Below, in pieces: positions 33,704-43,334 of a DNA stretch of 51,066 nt. The DNA comes from Bacillota bacterium (lineage in GTDB: Bacteria > Bacillota > Syntrophomonadia > Syntrophomonadales > Syntrophomonadaceae): the NCBI GenBank assembly GCA_023395515.1, contig JAEWZB010000095.1, positions 1 through 51,066 on the forward strand, given 5' to 3'. Each line of letters starts with the position of its first letter. The stretch's first letter is position 1. The notes under the pieces are model-generated. The model was not told the origin of the DNA. It was given only the letters and a program-made list of their open reading frames with translations, and searched no databases. The translations under genes were made by a program, and so were the position numbers.

Positions 33704-35455
33704 CTACCTCTTAAACATCTGTTCAATATCATAATGACTAAGTTTAATTAATGTAGGCCGGCCATGGGGACAATTCTTATAATTATCAGTATTTAATAAA
33801 TCCTCTATAATATTTTCCATCTCCATATAGCCTAAACGAAGACCTGCTTTTATGGCTTTTTTACAAGACATGGTAACTAGAGCTTTATCATGTATATCTA
33901 TAGTTTTCCCATCTTGCAGCAGTTCAATAATTTCCGTGATTAATTCTTTTTCGTTACCTAAAGCTATAGCCGGAGCATCCCGGATTATTATAGAGTTATG
34001 TCCGCTAAGTTCTATGGTAAAGCCTAACCGGGCCAATGTTTCAATATTATCCATTATGATGTCTACTTCCAAAGCCGATAGTTCAAGACTTAAAGGAAAG
34101 GCTAATAATTGCGAGCTGGGATTATTATTTGCATATTGTTTTTTAAGTTTGGCATAAATAATTCTTTCTTCGGCCGCATGTTGGTCAACTAGCCATAATG
34201 CATCCTCATATTCCATCAGAATATAACTCCCTGCATATTGCCCAATGATCTTATAATCGGGCCGGGGTAAATCAGGTTCGATATCTATAGTTAGAGGTGG
34301 TTTATGTCCCAGGTTATTTACCGGTTTATAACCTAGCTTATTATCGCTGACCCTAGGGGCAAAATTAAAAGAATTATTATGAACTTCATAATTTCTGACC
34401 ATAGGCTCCCTGACTTGAGCAGGGAAGTTATCCTCAACGGTACTCGTATTCCATTTATGTACGGGATTATATTCTACTTTAGTCAATCTCGCTTTGATGA
34501 CTTCGTAAAAGACATGAAATATATCTTTTTCATTTTTGAAACGCACCTCAGTTTTTTGCGGATGCACATTAACATCAACATCCTCCGGTTTAAGCTTAAG
34601 TGAGAGTATTACTACCGGGTTTTCCCGGCTTATTAGTAAACCTTTATAACTAGTATCCAATGCTTTGTATAACATAGAGCTGCGAATAGGACGGGAATTA
34701 ACAAAAAAGTATTGGTGTTTGCGGTTATTCCGGGTAAAGTCGGGAGTAGATATTAGTCCGCTCAGGGAATAAGCTTCCCCCTGATAATCAACCTCAATTA
34801 AGGAAGCCGCAAAATCCTGCCCCAAAATGGCCATGACGGTATCCTTTATATTCCCATTACCTAAGGTCTTATAGTATAGTTTGTTATCCTTTTTAAAACT
34901 AAAAGATATGTCGGGCCGGGCTAAGGCATATTTGTTTACCATTTCATAAACGGCATTACCTTCCGTAACCGTAGTCTTGAGGAAGTTTTTACGGGCAGGA
35001 GTATTATAAAATAGATTTTTGACGATAATCCTGGTCCCTTTAGGGCAGGCAAAATTATCTAACTGTTTTATAACGCCTCCTTCAATTTCGGCTCTAACCC
35101 CTATATCATCAGTTTGGTTGCTGAATATGGTGATTTGGGAAACCGCAGCTATACTAGGCAAAGCTTCCCCTCGAAATCCCATGGTATATATGTTATGTAA
35201 GTCATCTTCGCTTTTAATCTTGCTGGTGGCATGGCGTAAAAAAGCTAAAGGTATTTCCTCTTTATCAAGACCTATACCATTATCTTCAACTTCTATGTAA
35301 TCTTTGCCTCCATTAAGAATAGCTATATTAATTTTACTGGCTTTAGCATCCAGGGAGTTCTCAATTAATTCCTTTACTATAGAAGCAGGTCTTTCTATTA
35401 CTTCCCCCGCCGCTATCTTATTGATCAAATCATCATTTAAAAGTGTAATTGCCAT
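33704..35455 (-). CDS. mutL: DNA mismatch repair protein MutL
   Basis: This 583-residue protein has the GHKL ATPase motifs of MutL: NSLDAKAS (motif I region), DNGIGLDKEEI, TMGFRGEALPSIAAV and KGTRIIVKNLFYNTPAR. The C-terminal part holds the putative endonuclease site (DQHAAEERIIYA, residues 424-435), SCKKAIKAG and CPHGRP. The last Glu of the metal motif DQHA(x)2E(x)4E is Ala435. Metal-binding D424, H426 and E430 remain, so activity is likely altered or kept; this is uncertain. It overlaps the HDAC gene by one base (TAATG) with a strong RBS inside that gene. Confidence 0.94.
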   Translation of the reverse strand: MAITLLNDDLINKIAAGEVIERPASIVKELIENSLDAKASKINIAILNGGKDYIEVEDNGIGLDKEEIPLAFLRHATSKIKSEDDLHNIYTMGFRGEALPSIAAVSQITIFSNQTDDIGVRAEIEGGVIKQLDNFACPKGTRIIVKNLFYNTPARKNFLKTTVTEGNAVYEMVNKYALARPDISFSFKKDNKLYYKTLGNGNIKDTVMAILGQDFAASLIEVDYQGEAYSLSGLISTPDFTRNNRKHQYFFVNSRPIRSSMLYKALDTSYKGLLISRENPVVILSLKLKPEDVDVNVHPQKTEVRFKNEKDIFHVFYEVIKARLTKVEYNPVHKWNTSTVEDNFPAQVREPMVRNYEVHNNSFNFAPRVSDNKLGYKPVNNLGHKPPLTIDIEPDLPRPDYKIIGQYAGSYILMEYEDALWLVDQHAAEERIIYAKLKKQYANNNPSSQLLAFPLSLELSALEVDIIMDNIETLARLGFTIELSGHNSIIIRDAPAIALGNEKELITEIIELLQDGKTIDIHDKALVTMSCKKAIKAGLRLGYMEMENIIEDLLNTDNYKNCPHGRPTLIKLSHYDIEQMFKR

Positions 35456-36801
35456 TAAAAAACCTTCTCCATATCCTTATTGCTGTCAAATACGCGGTAC
35501 TCATCTAAAACTTTATCTTGCAGATATACTAAGTCATACCGTCCCTGGCGTATATTGTCCTGATAAACCTCCCGGGCCTGATTTTGACAACTTGGGCACG
35601 CATAAATAGGTATAGCTATACAGTTGACCGTATATAATTTTCCGTTGCGGTGCTGGGCCGTTGACTTTATAATTCTAAATCCTAAACAATCCGGACAAAT
35701 CCGCTGGGTAATATTTTGTTCCTCATGTATATATTCGGTATCGTAGAAAATGCGGATATATTCCTTTTTATACTCACCCAATTGGACACGAAGTTCTTTA
35801 ACAACCTCATTACGGGTAAAATAATTATGTTTTTGTATCTCTATCATTTTCTTGATATGTTCTACATTACCGGCCGGTTCTTTTAATTTACCCGGAATAT
35901 AGGTGGGCTCCTTTAGATTAGAATAATCAATGCCCGCCATGGCCATTATAATCCCGGTATTCACATAGGGCAGAGCCGTCTCCACCGAATAGCCCCCTTC
36001 TAACACGGCAATATCAGGAGCTAATTTACTATTTAGCTTAGCATAGCCTTGGGCGGAAAAACACATCTCCGCTAAAGGGTCACTAAAATGATTATCCTGT
36101 CCGGCTGAATTAACTATTAGCTCCGGCTTAAAATCTTCTAAAATGGGCATTATTAAATGGTCTAATACATAATGAATCCCATAATCAGTAGTCTTGGGTA
36201 ATAAAGGTATATTTATAGTAGTGCCATAAGCTACCGGCCCGCCCAGCTCTTCCATAAATCCCGTGCCCGGATACAAGGTACGGCCATCTTGATGGAAAGA
36301 TATAAAAAGGATATCCGGGTCATTATAAAATATTTCCTGAGTTCCATCTCCATGGTGGACATCAGTATCAATAATAGCGATTTTTCTTAAGCCATACTTT
36401 TTACGGATATACTCTACCATAATCGCTTCATTATTAATGTTGCAAAAACCACGATTACCATGACTTACCGTCATGGCATGATGTCCGGGGGGTCTGATTA
36501 TAGCAAAACCATTATCAACCTCCTGGTTTAATACGGCATCAGCTACAGTAATAGCTGAGCCGGCCGCCACAAAATGGGCTTCTGTCAAATGGGCTTCCAA
36601 ATCAGGCACCACAAAATGGGCTCTTAAAATATCTCGCGGAGTAGCAAGCTCCGGCCGATATTCGGTAATATTAGGTAAATCCATGATACCTTCTTCAAAA
36701 AGCTGGTCTCGGGTATATAGTAGCCGTTCTTCCCTTTCCGGATGGGTAGGAGAAATAGCCCAATCAAAGGCGGGAAAAAACAAAATCCCGGTATTCCTCA
36801 T
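35455..36801 (-). CDS. Histone deacetylase-like hydrolase with zinc-ribbon tail
   Basis: This 448-residue protein has the class II-like zinc deacetylase core to about residue 310: HPEREERL, RPPGHHAM with the paired histidines, DTDVHHGDGTQEIFYNDPD with zinc ligands, SAGQDNHFSDPL and LEGGYSVETAL. Unlike typical AcuC, about 130 more residues follow, with CPDC (about 365-368) and CPSC (about 403-406) making a second, structural zinc site. It would remove acetyl or similar acyl groups from proteins or small amines; substrate unknown. It overlaps the hydantoinase gene by 4 bases (ATGA) and mutL by 1, so all are one transcript. Confidence 0.87.
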   Translation of the reverse strand: MRNTGILFFPAFDWAISPTHPEREERLLYTRDQLFEEGIMDLPNITEYRPELATPRDILRAHFVVPDLEAHLTEAHFVAAGSAITVADAVLNQEVDNGFAIIRPPGHHAMTVSHGNRGFCNINNEAIMVEYIRKKYGLRKIAIIDTDVHHGDGTQEIFYNDPDILFISFHQDGRTLYPGTGFMEELGGPVAYGTTINIPLLPKTTDYGIHYVLDHLIMPILEDFKPELIVNSAGQDNHFSDPLAEMCFSAQGYAKLNSKLAPDIAVLEGGYSVETALPYVNTGIIMAMAGIDYSNLKEPTYIPGKLKEPAGNVEHIKKMIEIQKHNYFTRNEVVKELRVQLGEYKKEYIRIFYDTEYIHEEQNITQRICPDCLGFRIIKSTAQHRNGKLYTVNCIAIPIYACPSCQNQAREVYQDNIRQGRYDLVYLQDKVLDEYRVFDSNKDMEKVF

Positions 36802-38489
36802 CTTTCTAACACCCCCATAAACTCTTTTATGAAGCCAGGTTTAACCTGTACCCCTATATCAAAAATTTTTCCGGCTCTATCCCAACCTCTTATAACATTA
36901 AACTGCTCTTCCAGATAAAAGTTTGCTTCATGACCGTATTCATCTATACCCCGGGCTGCTAATTCGATATGAAGATGATTTAAGGCTAATTCCTTAGCAT
37001 CCTCCAGGTTAAATTTATGGGGATTAATAATCTTATCTAAACCGCCATTAGGCTGGATAGTATAGTAACCATGTTCAGTATCGGCATGTAAGCTAATATT
37101 AAGGGTAGGTCTGGCTACAGCCGTACCTAAGGCATTAGCAATGGGGCTGTATTTATGCAGAAAATAGGGAACTCCCAAATGCTTAGCTAATACCGGAACA
37201 ATAGCGGTAGAGGCAGCTCCAATTCCTATAATGCGGTCCAGATTGAATTTACGATTATTTACTACTTCCCATACTTTATAAGCCGGCTCTTTCTCCCATT
37301 CCCTGAACATCTTATTTAAAGCCGCCGTTAACTTATTTAAAACTATATTAATCACTTCTTCTGTAATTTCCTGGGAAATAAAATTGTGCTCAGCTGCCCA
37401 GGTTTCTAAAGCTACTTGAGAAGCCTGATAATCTCCAATTTCCAAAGCAAAACCAACATTAAAAATATCCGTAACCGTTAAAAATTTACCGCCAAAACAA
37501 ACGGCCAAGTCTTGACGCTTATTTAGGACCTCAACATTTCCGTTTATATAAACAACTTCACTATCTCCTCCCATAGGCAGCGAGGTTAAAGAAAAAGCTT
37601 CTACATGAGTGTATCTTTCATTTATAAGCGCGCCTTTAGCCGCGTACAGCGGCTCTCCCTCAATAAGCAAGGAAATATCCGAAGTAGTACCTCCGATATC
37701 TATTATTACTGAATTATACTTATCCATGGTTAAAGCGGCCCCGCCCATAGTACTGGCGGCCGGTCCTGAAAAAATAGTCTGACAAGGATAGGAGCGGGAT
37801 ACCTCCAGAGGCATAGTTCCTCCGTCAGCTTTTAGTACTTGCACTTCGGCATTAATACCTCTTTTTTGTACAGCTTCCCTGACCTTATCCACGAAATTAT
37901 TCCATTCATAGTAAGTCACCGCCGTATAATAAGTGGTGGCAGCCCGGCGGGCAAAATTTAGCTGATTAGATATTTCGGAACTAATTAATACTAATGCTTC
38001 AGGATATTCTTTACGAATCAGCTCCCGGATAAGCTTCTCATGGCTATTATTACGGTTAGAAAACTTGCCGGCTATGGCAATTCGTTTTAAATTCTGCTTT
38101 TTTATGGCCTTAATACATTGGGCCACTTCATCCGGAACAATTTCTTCCACTTCTTGCCCTCTAAAATCCATAGCCCCTTTTAAGAAATAACAGTATTCCC
38201 CGATTTCATAATAGGAATTAGGCAGTCCGTAACCAGGTATTAAAATTAAGGCAGTTGGTTCTACTTGTTCAGTTACTAAAAGATTGGTAACTACCGTAGT
38301 ACTAATAACGATGCGGTCAATATTTTCCGAGGTTGGCAGAGCTGTTAGTAATTGGTCTAAAGTAGCAAAAAGGCTGGTACTGATATTATGATTATCGGTA
38401 GCAATTTTAGCGGTGGCGGCAATGGCTCCTGATTTGACTAAAGCCCCATCCGTAAAAGTACCGCCCACATCAATTCCAATCAGGTACAT
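36798..38489 (-). CDS. Hydantoinase/oxoprolinase-family protein
   Basis: This 563-residue protein has the HyuA-type ATPase start (GIDVGGTFTDGALV, about 5-18) and Hydant_A core: SGPAASTMGGAALT, IIDIGGTTSDISLL, and GIGAASTAIVPVLAKHLGVPYFLHKYSPIANALGTAVARP. This is the ATP-dependent subunit A of the hydantoin/5-oxoproline/acetone carboxylase superfamily. There is no HyuB partner beside it, so it is an orphan A subunit; its reaction is not known. The neighbouring HDAC gene overlaps by 4 bases. GGGGGG lies 6 bases before the ATG. Confidence 0.86.
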   Translation of the reverse strand: MYLIGIDVGGTFTDGALVKSGAIAATAKIATDNHNISTSLFATLDQLLTALPTSENIDRIVISTTVVTNLLVTEQVEPTALILIPGYGLPNSYYEIGEYCYFLKGAMDFRGQEVEEIVPDEVAQCIKAIKKQNLKRIAIAGKFSNRNNSHEKLIRELIRKEYPEALVLISSEISNQLNFARRAATTYYTAVTYYEWNNFVDKVREAVQKRGINAEVQVLKADGGTMPLEVSRSYPCQTIFSGPAASTMGGAALTMDKYNSVIIDIGGTTSDISLLIEGEPLYAAKGALINERYTHVEAFSLTSLPMGGDSEVVYINGNVEVLNKRQDLAVCFGGKFLTVTDIFNVGFALEIGDYQASQVALETWAAEHNFISQEITEEVINIVLNKLTAALNKMFREWEKEPAYKVWEVVNNRKFNLDRIIGIGAASTAIVPVLAKHLGVPYFLHKYSPIANALGTAVARPTLNISLHADTEHGYYTIQPNGGLDKIINPHKFNLEDAKELALNHLHIELAARGIDEYGHEANFYLEEQFNVIRGWDRAGKIFDIGVQVKPGFIKEFMGVLER

Positions 38490-38506
38490 ACTAGTCCCCC
38501 CTTCTA

Positions 38507-41080
38507 TCAGCTAATCTCCTTTTTCCATTTATGTAAATAAGATAAAGCCTCCAACGGTGTAATATTATCTAAATTCAACTCTTTCAACTGATTAATAAAT
38601 CCTGGTTCTTCATTAAACAAATTAGGTTGAAAAACTACTTCCCGGTTCAGCGGTTCCTGGCCTAGCTCTAATTCAGCCAGAATCTCATTAGCCCGGCCAA
38701 TTACCGAGCCGGGTAATCCCGCCAACCTGGCTACATGCACCCCATAGCTTTTATCTGCTTTACCCGGTAAGACCTTTTTTAAAAATACTACCGTATCTCC
38801 AGTTTCTTTCACTGATACTGATAAATTAATAATAGTAGGATAATTTTCGATTAAAGAAGTTAATTCATGATAATGAGTAGCAAAAAGAGTCCGGGCTTTT
38901 ACCTCGGTTAAAATATACTCGCTAACAGCTTTAGCAATACTTAAGCCATCATAAGTACTAGTTCCCCGGCCAATTTCATCCAGAATAACTAAGCTTTTCG
39001 GAGTAGCATTATTTAAAATATTGGCTACTTCCAGCATTTCCAACATAAAGGTACTTTGGCCAGCCGCCAAATCGTCCGAAGCCCCCACCCGGGTAAATAT
39101 TTTGTCGGCTATTCCTATTAAAGCCGCTTCCGCCGGGATAAAGCTGCCCGCTTGACTCATTAAAACTAACAGCGCGGCCTGGCGCATAAAAGTACTTTTA
39201 CCCCCCATATTAGGTCCGGTGATTATAGCAAAATTTGCGCTTTGAGCATCTATATGCAAATCATTAGGTACAAAACGGGTATCAACCAAATATTTTTCTA
39301 CTACCGGGTGGCGTCCGTTTTTAATCGTAATAGTTCCGCTATTATCAATCTGAGGTCTGGTGTAATCATTCAAATAAGCAACTTGGGCTAAGGAATAAAG
39401 CACATCTAAAGCAGCTACCTGGCGAGCGGTAGATTGCAGGCGCCCAATATACTTAACCAGATTTTCCTTAAGCCGGGTATAATGTTCATATTCCAAATTA
39501 AATAACTTTTCCCGGGCCCCTAAAATACTATCTTCATAATTTTTTAATTCTTCGCAAATAAACCTTTCCGCATTAACTAAAGTTTGTTTACGATGGTATT
39601 CAGGCGGCACTGCATCTAAATTAGAGTTGGTAATTTCAATATAGTAGCCAAACACCTTATTAAAACCGACTTTTAAGTTTTTAATCCCTAACCGCTCTTT
39701 TTCCTTTGCTTCGAAATCTAATAACCAATTGCTGCCCTTCCTGGATAAATGACGCAATTCATCAATATCGTGATTATAACCGTCCCGAAATATGTAGCCT
39801 TCTTTTATCGTTAGAGGTGCTCCCTCGGCTATAGTTTCATCAATAATACTATATAAATCATTTAAAACATCCAGCTTAGCTATGGAGGTCAGTAATTGAC
39901 TTTGGCCAGGGGCTAATAAGTCAGTAATCTTTACTAAAGCCTGAAGAGAAGTTTTTAAAGCTAGTAAATCACGAGGATTGATAAAACCGCTGCCTAATTT
40001 ACCGGCTATTCTTTCCAGATCATAAACATTGCCCAAAACATCTTGTAATGATTTCATCAATGATAAATCATTTTTGATTTCCTCAACTGCATCTAAACGA
40101 ATGTTTATCTCATTAACATTTGTTAGAGGCTGTTCAATCCAGATTTTTAAAGTCCTTTTGCCCATAGCTGTAGCACAATAGTCTAATATAGATAATAAGG
40201 AACCTTCTTTTTTGCCATCCCTTAAAGTTGCAGTTAATTCCAGATTTCTGCGGGTGGAATAATCCATTTCCAAAAACAAATTAGTATTATATGATTTTAA
40301 GGCTTGTATATGCTGCAAAGCCATCTTTTGGGTTTCCCGCAAAAACTTAATAATAATGGCTGCTGCACATATACCGGCACTATAGTTGGGTAAACCCAGT
40401 GCTTCCAGGGAAGTAAGGCCATAGTGCTCCTGTAAAATCTGGACCGCTTCCTGCCGGGTAAAATTCGTATCATTTATATATGTAATCGCCGCTTTTAAAG
40501 AACTATTTATTATAGTATCCCATTCCCCCAGCAAATTGCTCCAGGACGGGATTAAACATTCCGCCGGCTTAATTCTTTGTATTTCACTGGCTAATTTTAG
40601 AGAAAAATCCGGCGCAGCAAACTCCGTAACCCAGAAATCACCGGTGGAAACATCTATGTAAGCTAAGCCCATTACCTCCTCTAAATCAAAAATAGCAGTT
40701 AAATAATTATAGTTCGCTTCATCTAACATACTATTTTCCAAAACTGTACCTGGGGTAATTACCTGTACTACTTCTCTTTTCACAATACCCTTAGCAACTT
40801 TGGGATCTTCTACCTGTTCACATATAGCCACCTTAAAGCCTTTATCGATCAGCTTAGCAATATAATTAGTGGCAGAATGATAAGGTATCCCACACATTGG
40901 AATTTTATCAATTCCCCCATCCCTGGAGGTTAATACTATTTCTAAAGCTTTAGCAGCTACTTTAGCATCTTCAAAAAACATTTCATAAAAGTCACCTAAT
41001 CTAAAAAAGAGTATGGCATCTTGATATTCCTTTTTAATACTTAAATATTGCTCTACCATAGGTGTAACTTTTGCGGACAA
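38507..41080 (-). CDS. mutS: DNA mismatch repair protein MutS
   Basis: This 857-residue ATPase recognises mismatches. The N-terminal domain starts TPMVEQYLSIKKEYQDAILFFRLGDFYEMFFEDA with the FYE mismatch wedge. The ATPase domain has Walker A GPNMGGKSTFMRQ and Walker B LVILDEIGRGTSTYDGLSIA, then ATHYHEL. It is full-length. The start is TTG at 41080, 10 bases after GGAGG. The conserved neighbourhood miaB-ymcA-mutS is kept, but two other genes separate mutS from mutL. Confidence 0.97.
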   Translation of the reverse strand: MSAKVTPMVEQYLSIKKEYQDAILFFRLGDFYEMFFEDAKVAAKALEIVLTSRDGGIDKIPMCGIPYHSATNYIAKLIDKGFKVAICEQVEDPKVAKGIVKREVVQVITPGTVLENSMLDEANYNYLTAIFDLEEVMGLAYIDVSTGDFWVTEFAAPDFSLKLASEIQRIKPAECLIPSWSNLLGEWDTIINSSLKAAITYINDTNFTRQEAVQILQEHYGLTSLEALGLPNYSAGICAAAIIIKFLRETQKMALQHIQALKSYNTNLFLEMDYSTRRNLELTATLRDGKKEGSLLSILDYCATAMGKRTLKIWIEQPLTNVNEINIRLDAVEEIKNDLSLMKSLQDVLGNVYDLERIAGKLGSGFINPRDLLALKTSLQALVKITDLLAPGQSQLLTSIAKLDVLNDLYSIIDETIAEGAPLTIKEGYIFRDGYNHDIDELRHLSRKGSNWLLDFEAKEKERLGIKNLKVGFNKVFGYYIEITNSNLDAVPPEYHRKQTLVNAERFICEELKNYEDSILGAREKLFNLEYEHYTRLKENLVKYIGRLQSTARQVAALDVLYSLAQVAYLNDYTRPQIDNSGTITIKNGRHPVVEKYLVDTRFVPNDLHIDAQSANFAIITGPNMGGKSTFMRQAALLVLMSQAGSFIPAEAALIGIADKIFTRVGASDDLAAGQSTFMLEMLEVANILNNATPKSLVILDEIGRGTSTYDGLSIAKAVSEYILTEVKARTLFATHYHELTSLIENYPTIINLSVSVKETGDTVVFLKKVLPGKADKSYGVHVARLAGLPGSVIGRANEILAELELGQEPLNREVVFQPNLFNEEPGFINQLKELNLDNITPLEALSYLHKWKKEIS

Positions 41081-41156
41081 TTACCTGCCACCTCCCTCAA
41101 TATTTAATTCTCCCATTTCAAAACTCAAAATTATTCCTAATATTTGATAGCAAAAG

Positions 41157-41180
41157 AAAGGCTTAGTAACCTAAGCCTTT
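41157..41180 (-). terminator. Hairpin between ymcA/ylbF and mutS
   Basis: AAAGGCTTAG and CTAAGCCTTT form a perfect 10-bp stem with a 4-base loop. On the minus strand it is followed by TTTTGC. It lies after the ymcA-like gene and may end or attenuate read-through into mutS. Confidence 0.8.
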
Positions 41181-41215
41181 TGTGGGTATTACTATATAAG
41201 TTGTGTAGTTTTCAA

Positions 41216-41602
41216 CTACATTCCGCAGCTGCCACCACAAGAGTCACAACCTGATGAGCAATCATCACCACCAGATATAGCTTGGTTTAAAGCAAAATAT
41301 ACTGCTTGCATTAAGTTATCAAACTTTTCTTGAGCTATCATCATTTCCTTAATTAATTTGTTAGTAGATAACTGCTGCTCTAATATAGCAATATGATCTT
41401 CTTCCGTTTTAGGTATAATTAGTCCACTGCCCTTTTTATTCTCCAATTTCATTCTCGCATCTTGATAACGCATGATTAAATCGTAGGCGGTTTGGTCTTC
41501 GGTAAGCCTTTGTTGTAAATCCTTAAGTGCATTAATCTCATCAGACTCAGCAATAGAGTTACCTAATTCAAAAGCTTGTTTGATAATACCTTCAGTAGTC
41601 AA
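41216..41602 (-). CDS. YlbF/YmcA family protein with Cys-rich tail
   Basis: This 128-residue helical protein belongs to the YlbF/YmcA group; in B. subtilis YlbF, YmcA and YaaT form an iron-sulfur-containing complex that controls RNA maturation and sporulation. Position between miaB and mutS, as for ymcA, supports the YmcA side. The C-terminus ends with six or so cysteines in a short tail (CSSGCDSCGGSCGM), which could bind metal. I chose TTG at 41602, 8 bases after GGAGG; the longer frame reads through that RBS. Confidence 0.75.
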   Translation of the reverse strand: MTTEGIIKQAFELGNSIAESDEINALKDLQQRLTEDQTAYDLIMRYQDARMKLENKKGSGLIIPKTEEDHIAILEQQLSTNKLIKEMMIAQEKFDNLMQAVYFALNQAISGGDDCSSGCDSCGGSCGM

Positions 41603-41641
41603 TGGTTCATCCTCCAATATTATTATTTATACATAAACACT

Positions 41642-42982
41642 TTATATAGGTTCACCCCAAAGTGAAAATGTTTTACCTGCTATTATTCTAACATTTATAA
41701 GTCGTCCGATTAAACTATTTGGGCCAGAAAAAATAACTATTCGGTTAGTTCTGGTTCGAGCCGTTAAATTATCCTTATCAGTTTTACTAGGCCCTTCTAC
41801 TAATACTTCCTCAATCTGCCCTTCTAAAGACTGGTTAATTTCAGCCGCAATACTGTATTGTACATCCATCAAATGTGCTAATCTTTCTTTTTTAACTGCT
41901 ATAGGTACATGGTCTGTAAAATCGGCCGCCCGGGTACCACTGCGCGGTGAATACATAAAGGTAAAAGCTGCATCAAACCTTACTTTATTAACCACATCTA
42001 AAGTTTGGGCAAAATCTTCTTCAGTTTCCCCGGGAAACCCTACAATAATATCAGTACTAATAGCTACCCCGGGTATTCTCTCTCTCATTTTAGCTGTCAA
42101 TTCTAAATAATGTTCCCGGGTATACTTGCGGTTCATCCGCTCTAATATGGGGTTACTGCCGGATTGCAAAGCTACATGTACATGTTCGCATATTTTGCCC
42201 CCTGAAGCTATAGTGTCAATTAGTTTATCTGACACGTCCTTAGGATGAGAAGTAGTAAAGCGAATGCGTTCAATACCGTCACTATCATCGGTTACCATCT
42301 TTAGTAAATCCGCAAAATCAACCGGTTTTTCCAAACCTTGACCGTAAGAATTAACATTTTGCCCCAGCAGGGTAATTTCCTTATAACCTTGGTTAGCTAA
42401 TTGCTTTATTTCCTCTATTATATGTTCTGGTGAACGGCTTCTTTCCCGCCCTCTGGTATAGGGAACAATACAATAACTGCAAAAGTTGTTACAACCATAC
42501 ATTATGTTGACAAAAGCACTTAAGCCCGGTTGTCTGCGTGCTGGTAACGGCTCTACCACCGGGCCGGCATTTTCCCATACCTTAAAAACCGACTTATTGC
42601 TCTCCATAGCTTCCTCAATTAAAAAAGGCAGCTCATGAACATTATGGGTTCCAAAAAGTACATTTACACCTTGCCGCTTCAGTCTTTGCTTTACTTCCGG
42701 CACCTGGGCCATACATCCCCCAAAAGCTATCATCAAATCAGGCCGGCTTTTTTTTAATTTGTTGATTTCCCCTAACTTGCCATATACTTTGTTTTCGGCG
42801 GAGTGACGTACACTACAAGTATTAAATATCACAATATCCGCATTGTGAGTATTATCTGTCTCTATATATCCCATGCCTTCCAATAATCCGGCAATTGTTT
42901 CCGAATCCCTGACATTCATCTGACAGCCGTAAGTAATAATGTGATATTTATTCGGTTCTATTTGTGATCGATTAATTGACAT
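41642..42982 (-). CDS. miaB: tRNA-2-methylthio-N6-dimethylallyladenosine synthase
   Basis: This 446-residue radical SAM methylthiotransferase modifies i6A37 of tRNA. The N-terminal UPF0004 cysteines are in YGCQMNVRDSE, FNTCSVRHSAE and GGCMAQ. The radical SAM cluster is CNNFCSYCIVPYTRGRERSR. The C-terminal TRAM domain includes EVLVEGPSK and the last residues. The length is right for MiaB. It works on the product of MiaA, encoded at 31717. It is first in the transcript that leads to ymcA/ylbF and mutS. Confidence 0.96.
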   Translation of the reverse strand: MSINRSQIEPNKYHIITYGCQMNVRDSETIAGLLEGMGYIETDNTHNADIVIFNTCSVRHSAENKVYGKLGEINKLKKSRPDLMIAFGGCMAQVPEVKQRLKRQGVNVLFGTHNVHELPFLIEEAMESNKSVFKVWENAGPVVEPLPARRQPGLSAFVNIMYGCNNFCSYCIVPYTRGRERSRSPEHIIEEIKQLANQGYKEITLLGQNVNSYGQGLEKPVDFADLLKMVTDDSDGIERIRFTTSHPKDVSDKLIDTIASGGKICEHVHVALQSGSNPILERMNRKYTREHYLELTAKMRERIPGVAISTDIIVGFPGETEEDFAQTLDVVNKVRFDAAFTFMYSPRSGTRAADFTDHVPIAVKKERLAHLMDVQYSIAAEINQSLEGQIEEVLVEGPSKTDKDNLTARTRTNRIVIFSGPNSLIGRLINVRIIAGKTFSLWGEPI

Positions 42983-43282
42983 ATTTCATCATCCTTAACA
43001 AATATTCAATATCATATTACCCTAATTAAATGAAAAATAAAATTAACTTATAAAATCTCATTTATACAAATTTATAAATACTCCCCATCCAATTGGGGCT
43101 CCTCTTGATTACCGCATCTCTGCCCCATATGTTTTGAACCACAATAACACACTTTACCGTACAAAAAAAGACCTGCCTTTTTAGGCCATTTGCAACAATG
43201 TATTTTCACCCTTCTGTCATCCTTCGGCTAATCGGCACCTTTGACCCCGCCCCCTCTTGAGAGGCCGCATCAGCGATTGTTC

Positions 43283-43311
43283 TTTTACATTTCCGGTTCT
43301 GGAAGTATAAT
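43283..43311 (+). promoter_or_regulatory. Promoter of the three-part regulator gene
   Basis: TTTTAC at 43283-43288 and TATAAT at 43306-43311 have 17-base spacing. The -10 box lies inside the inverted repeat at 43293-43334. Confidence 0.5.
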
Positions 43312-43334
43312 ATGTTTGAGAAACGCAGAACCGG
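43293..43334. promoter_or_regulatory. 9-bp inverted repeat around the regulator promoter
   Basis: CCGGTTCTG (43293-43301) and CAGAACCGG (43326-43334) are exact inverted arms 24 bases apart. They flank the -10 box, and the second arm adjoins the GGGAGG ribosome site. It fits a self-regulatory operator or an RNA hairpin that hides the RBS. Confidence 0.65.

Noticed and set aside
43083..43200. Attachment site or tRNA end at the left edge of the GC-rich block
   Set aside because: No tRNA-like sequence or direct repeat shared with the right edge near 50770 was found.
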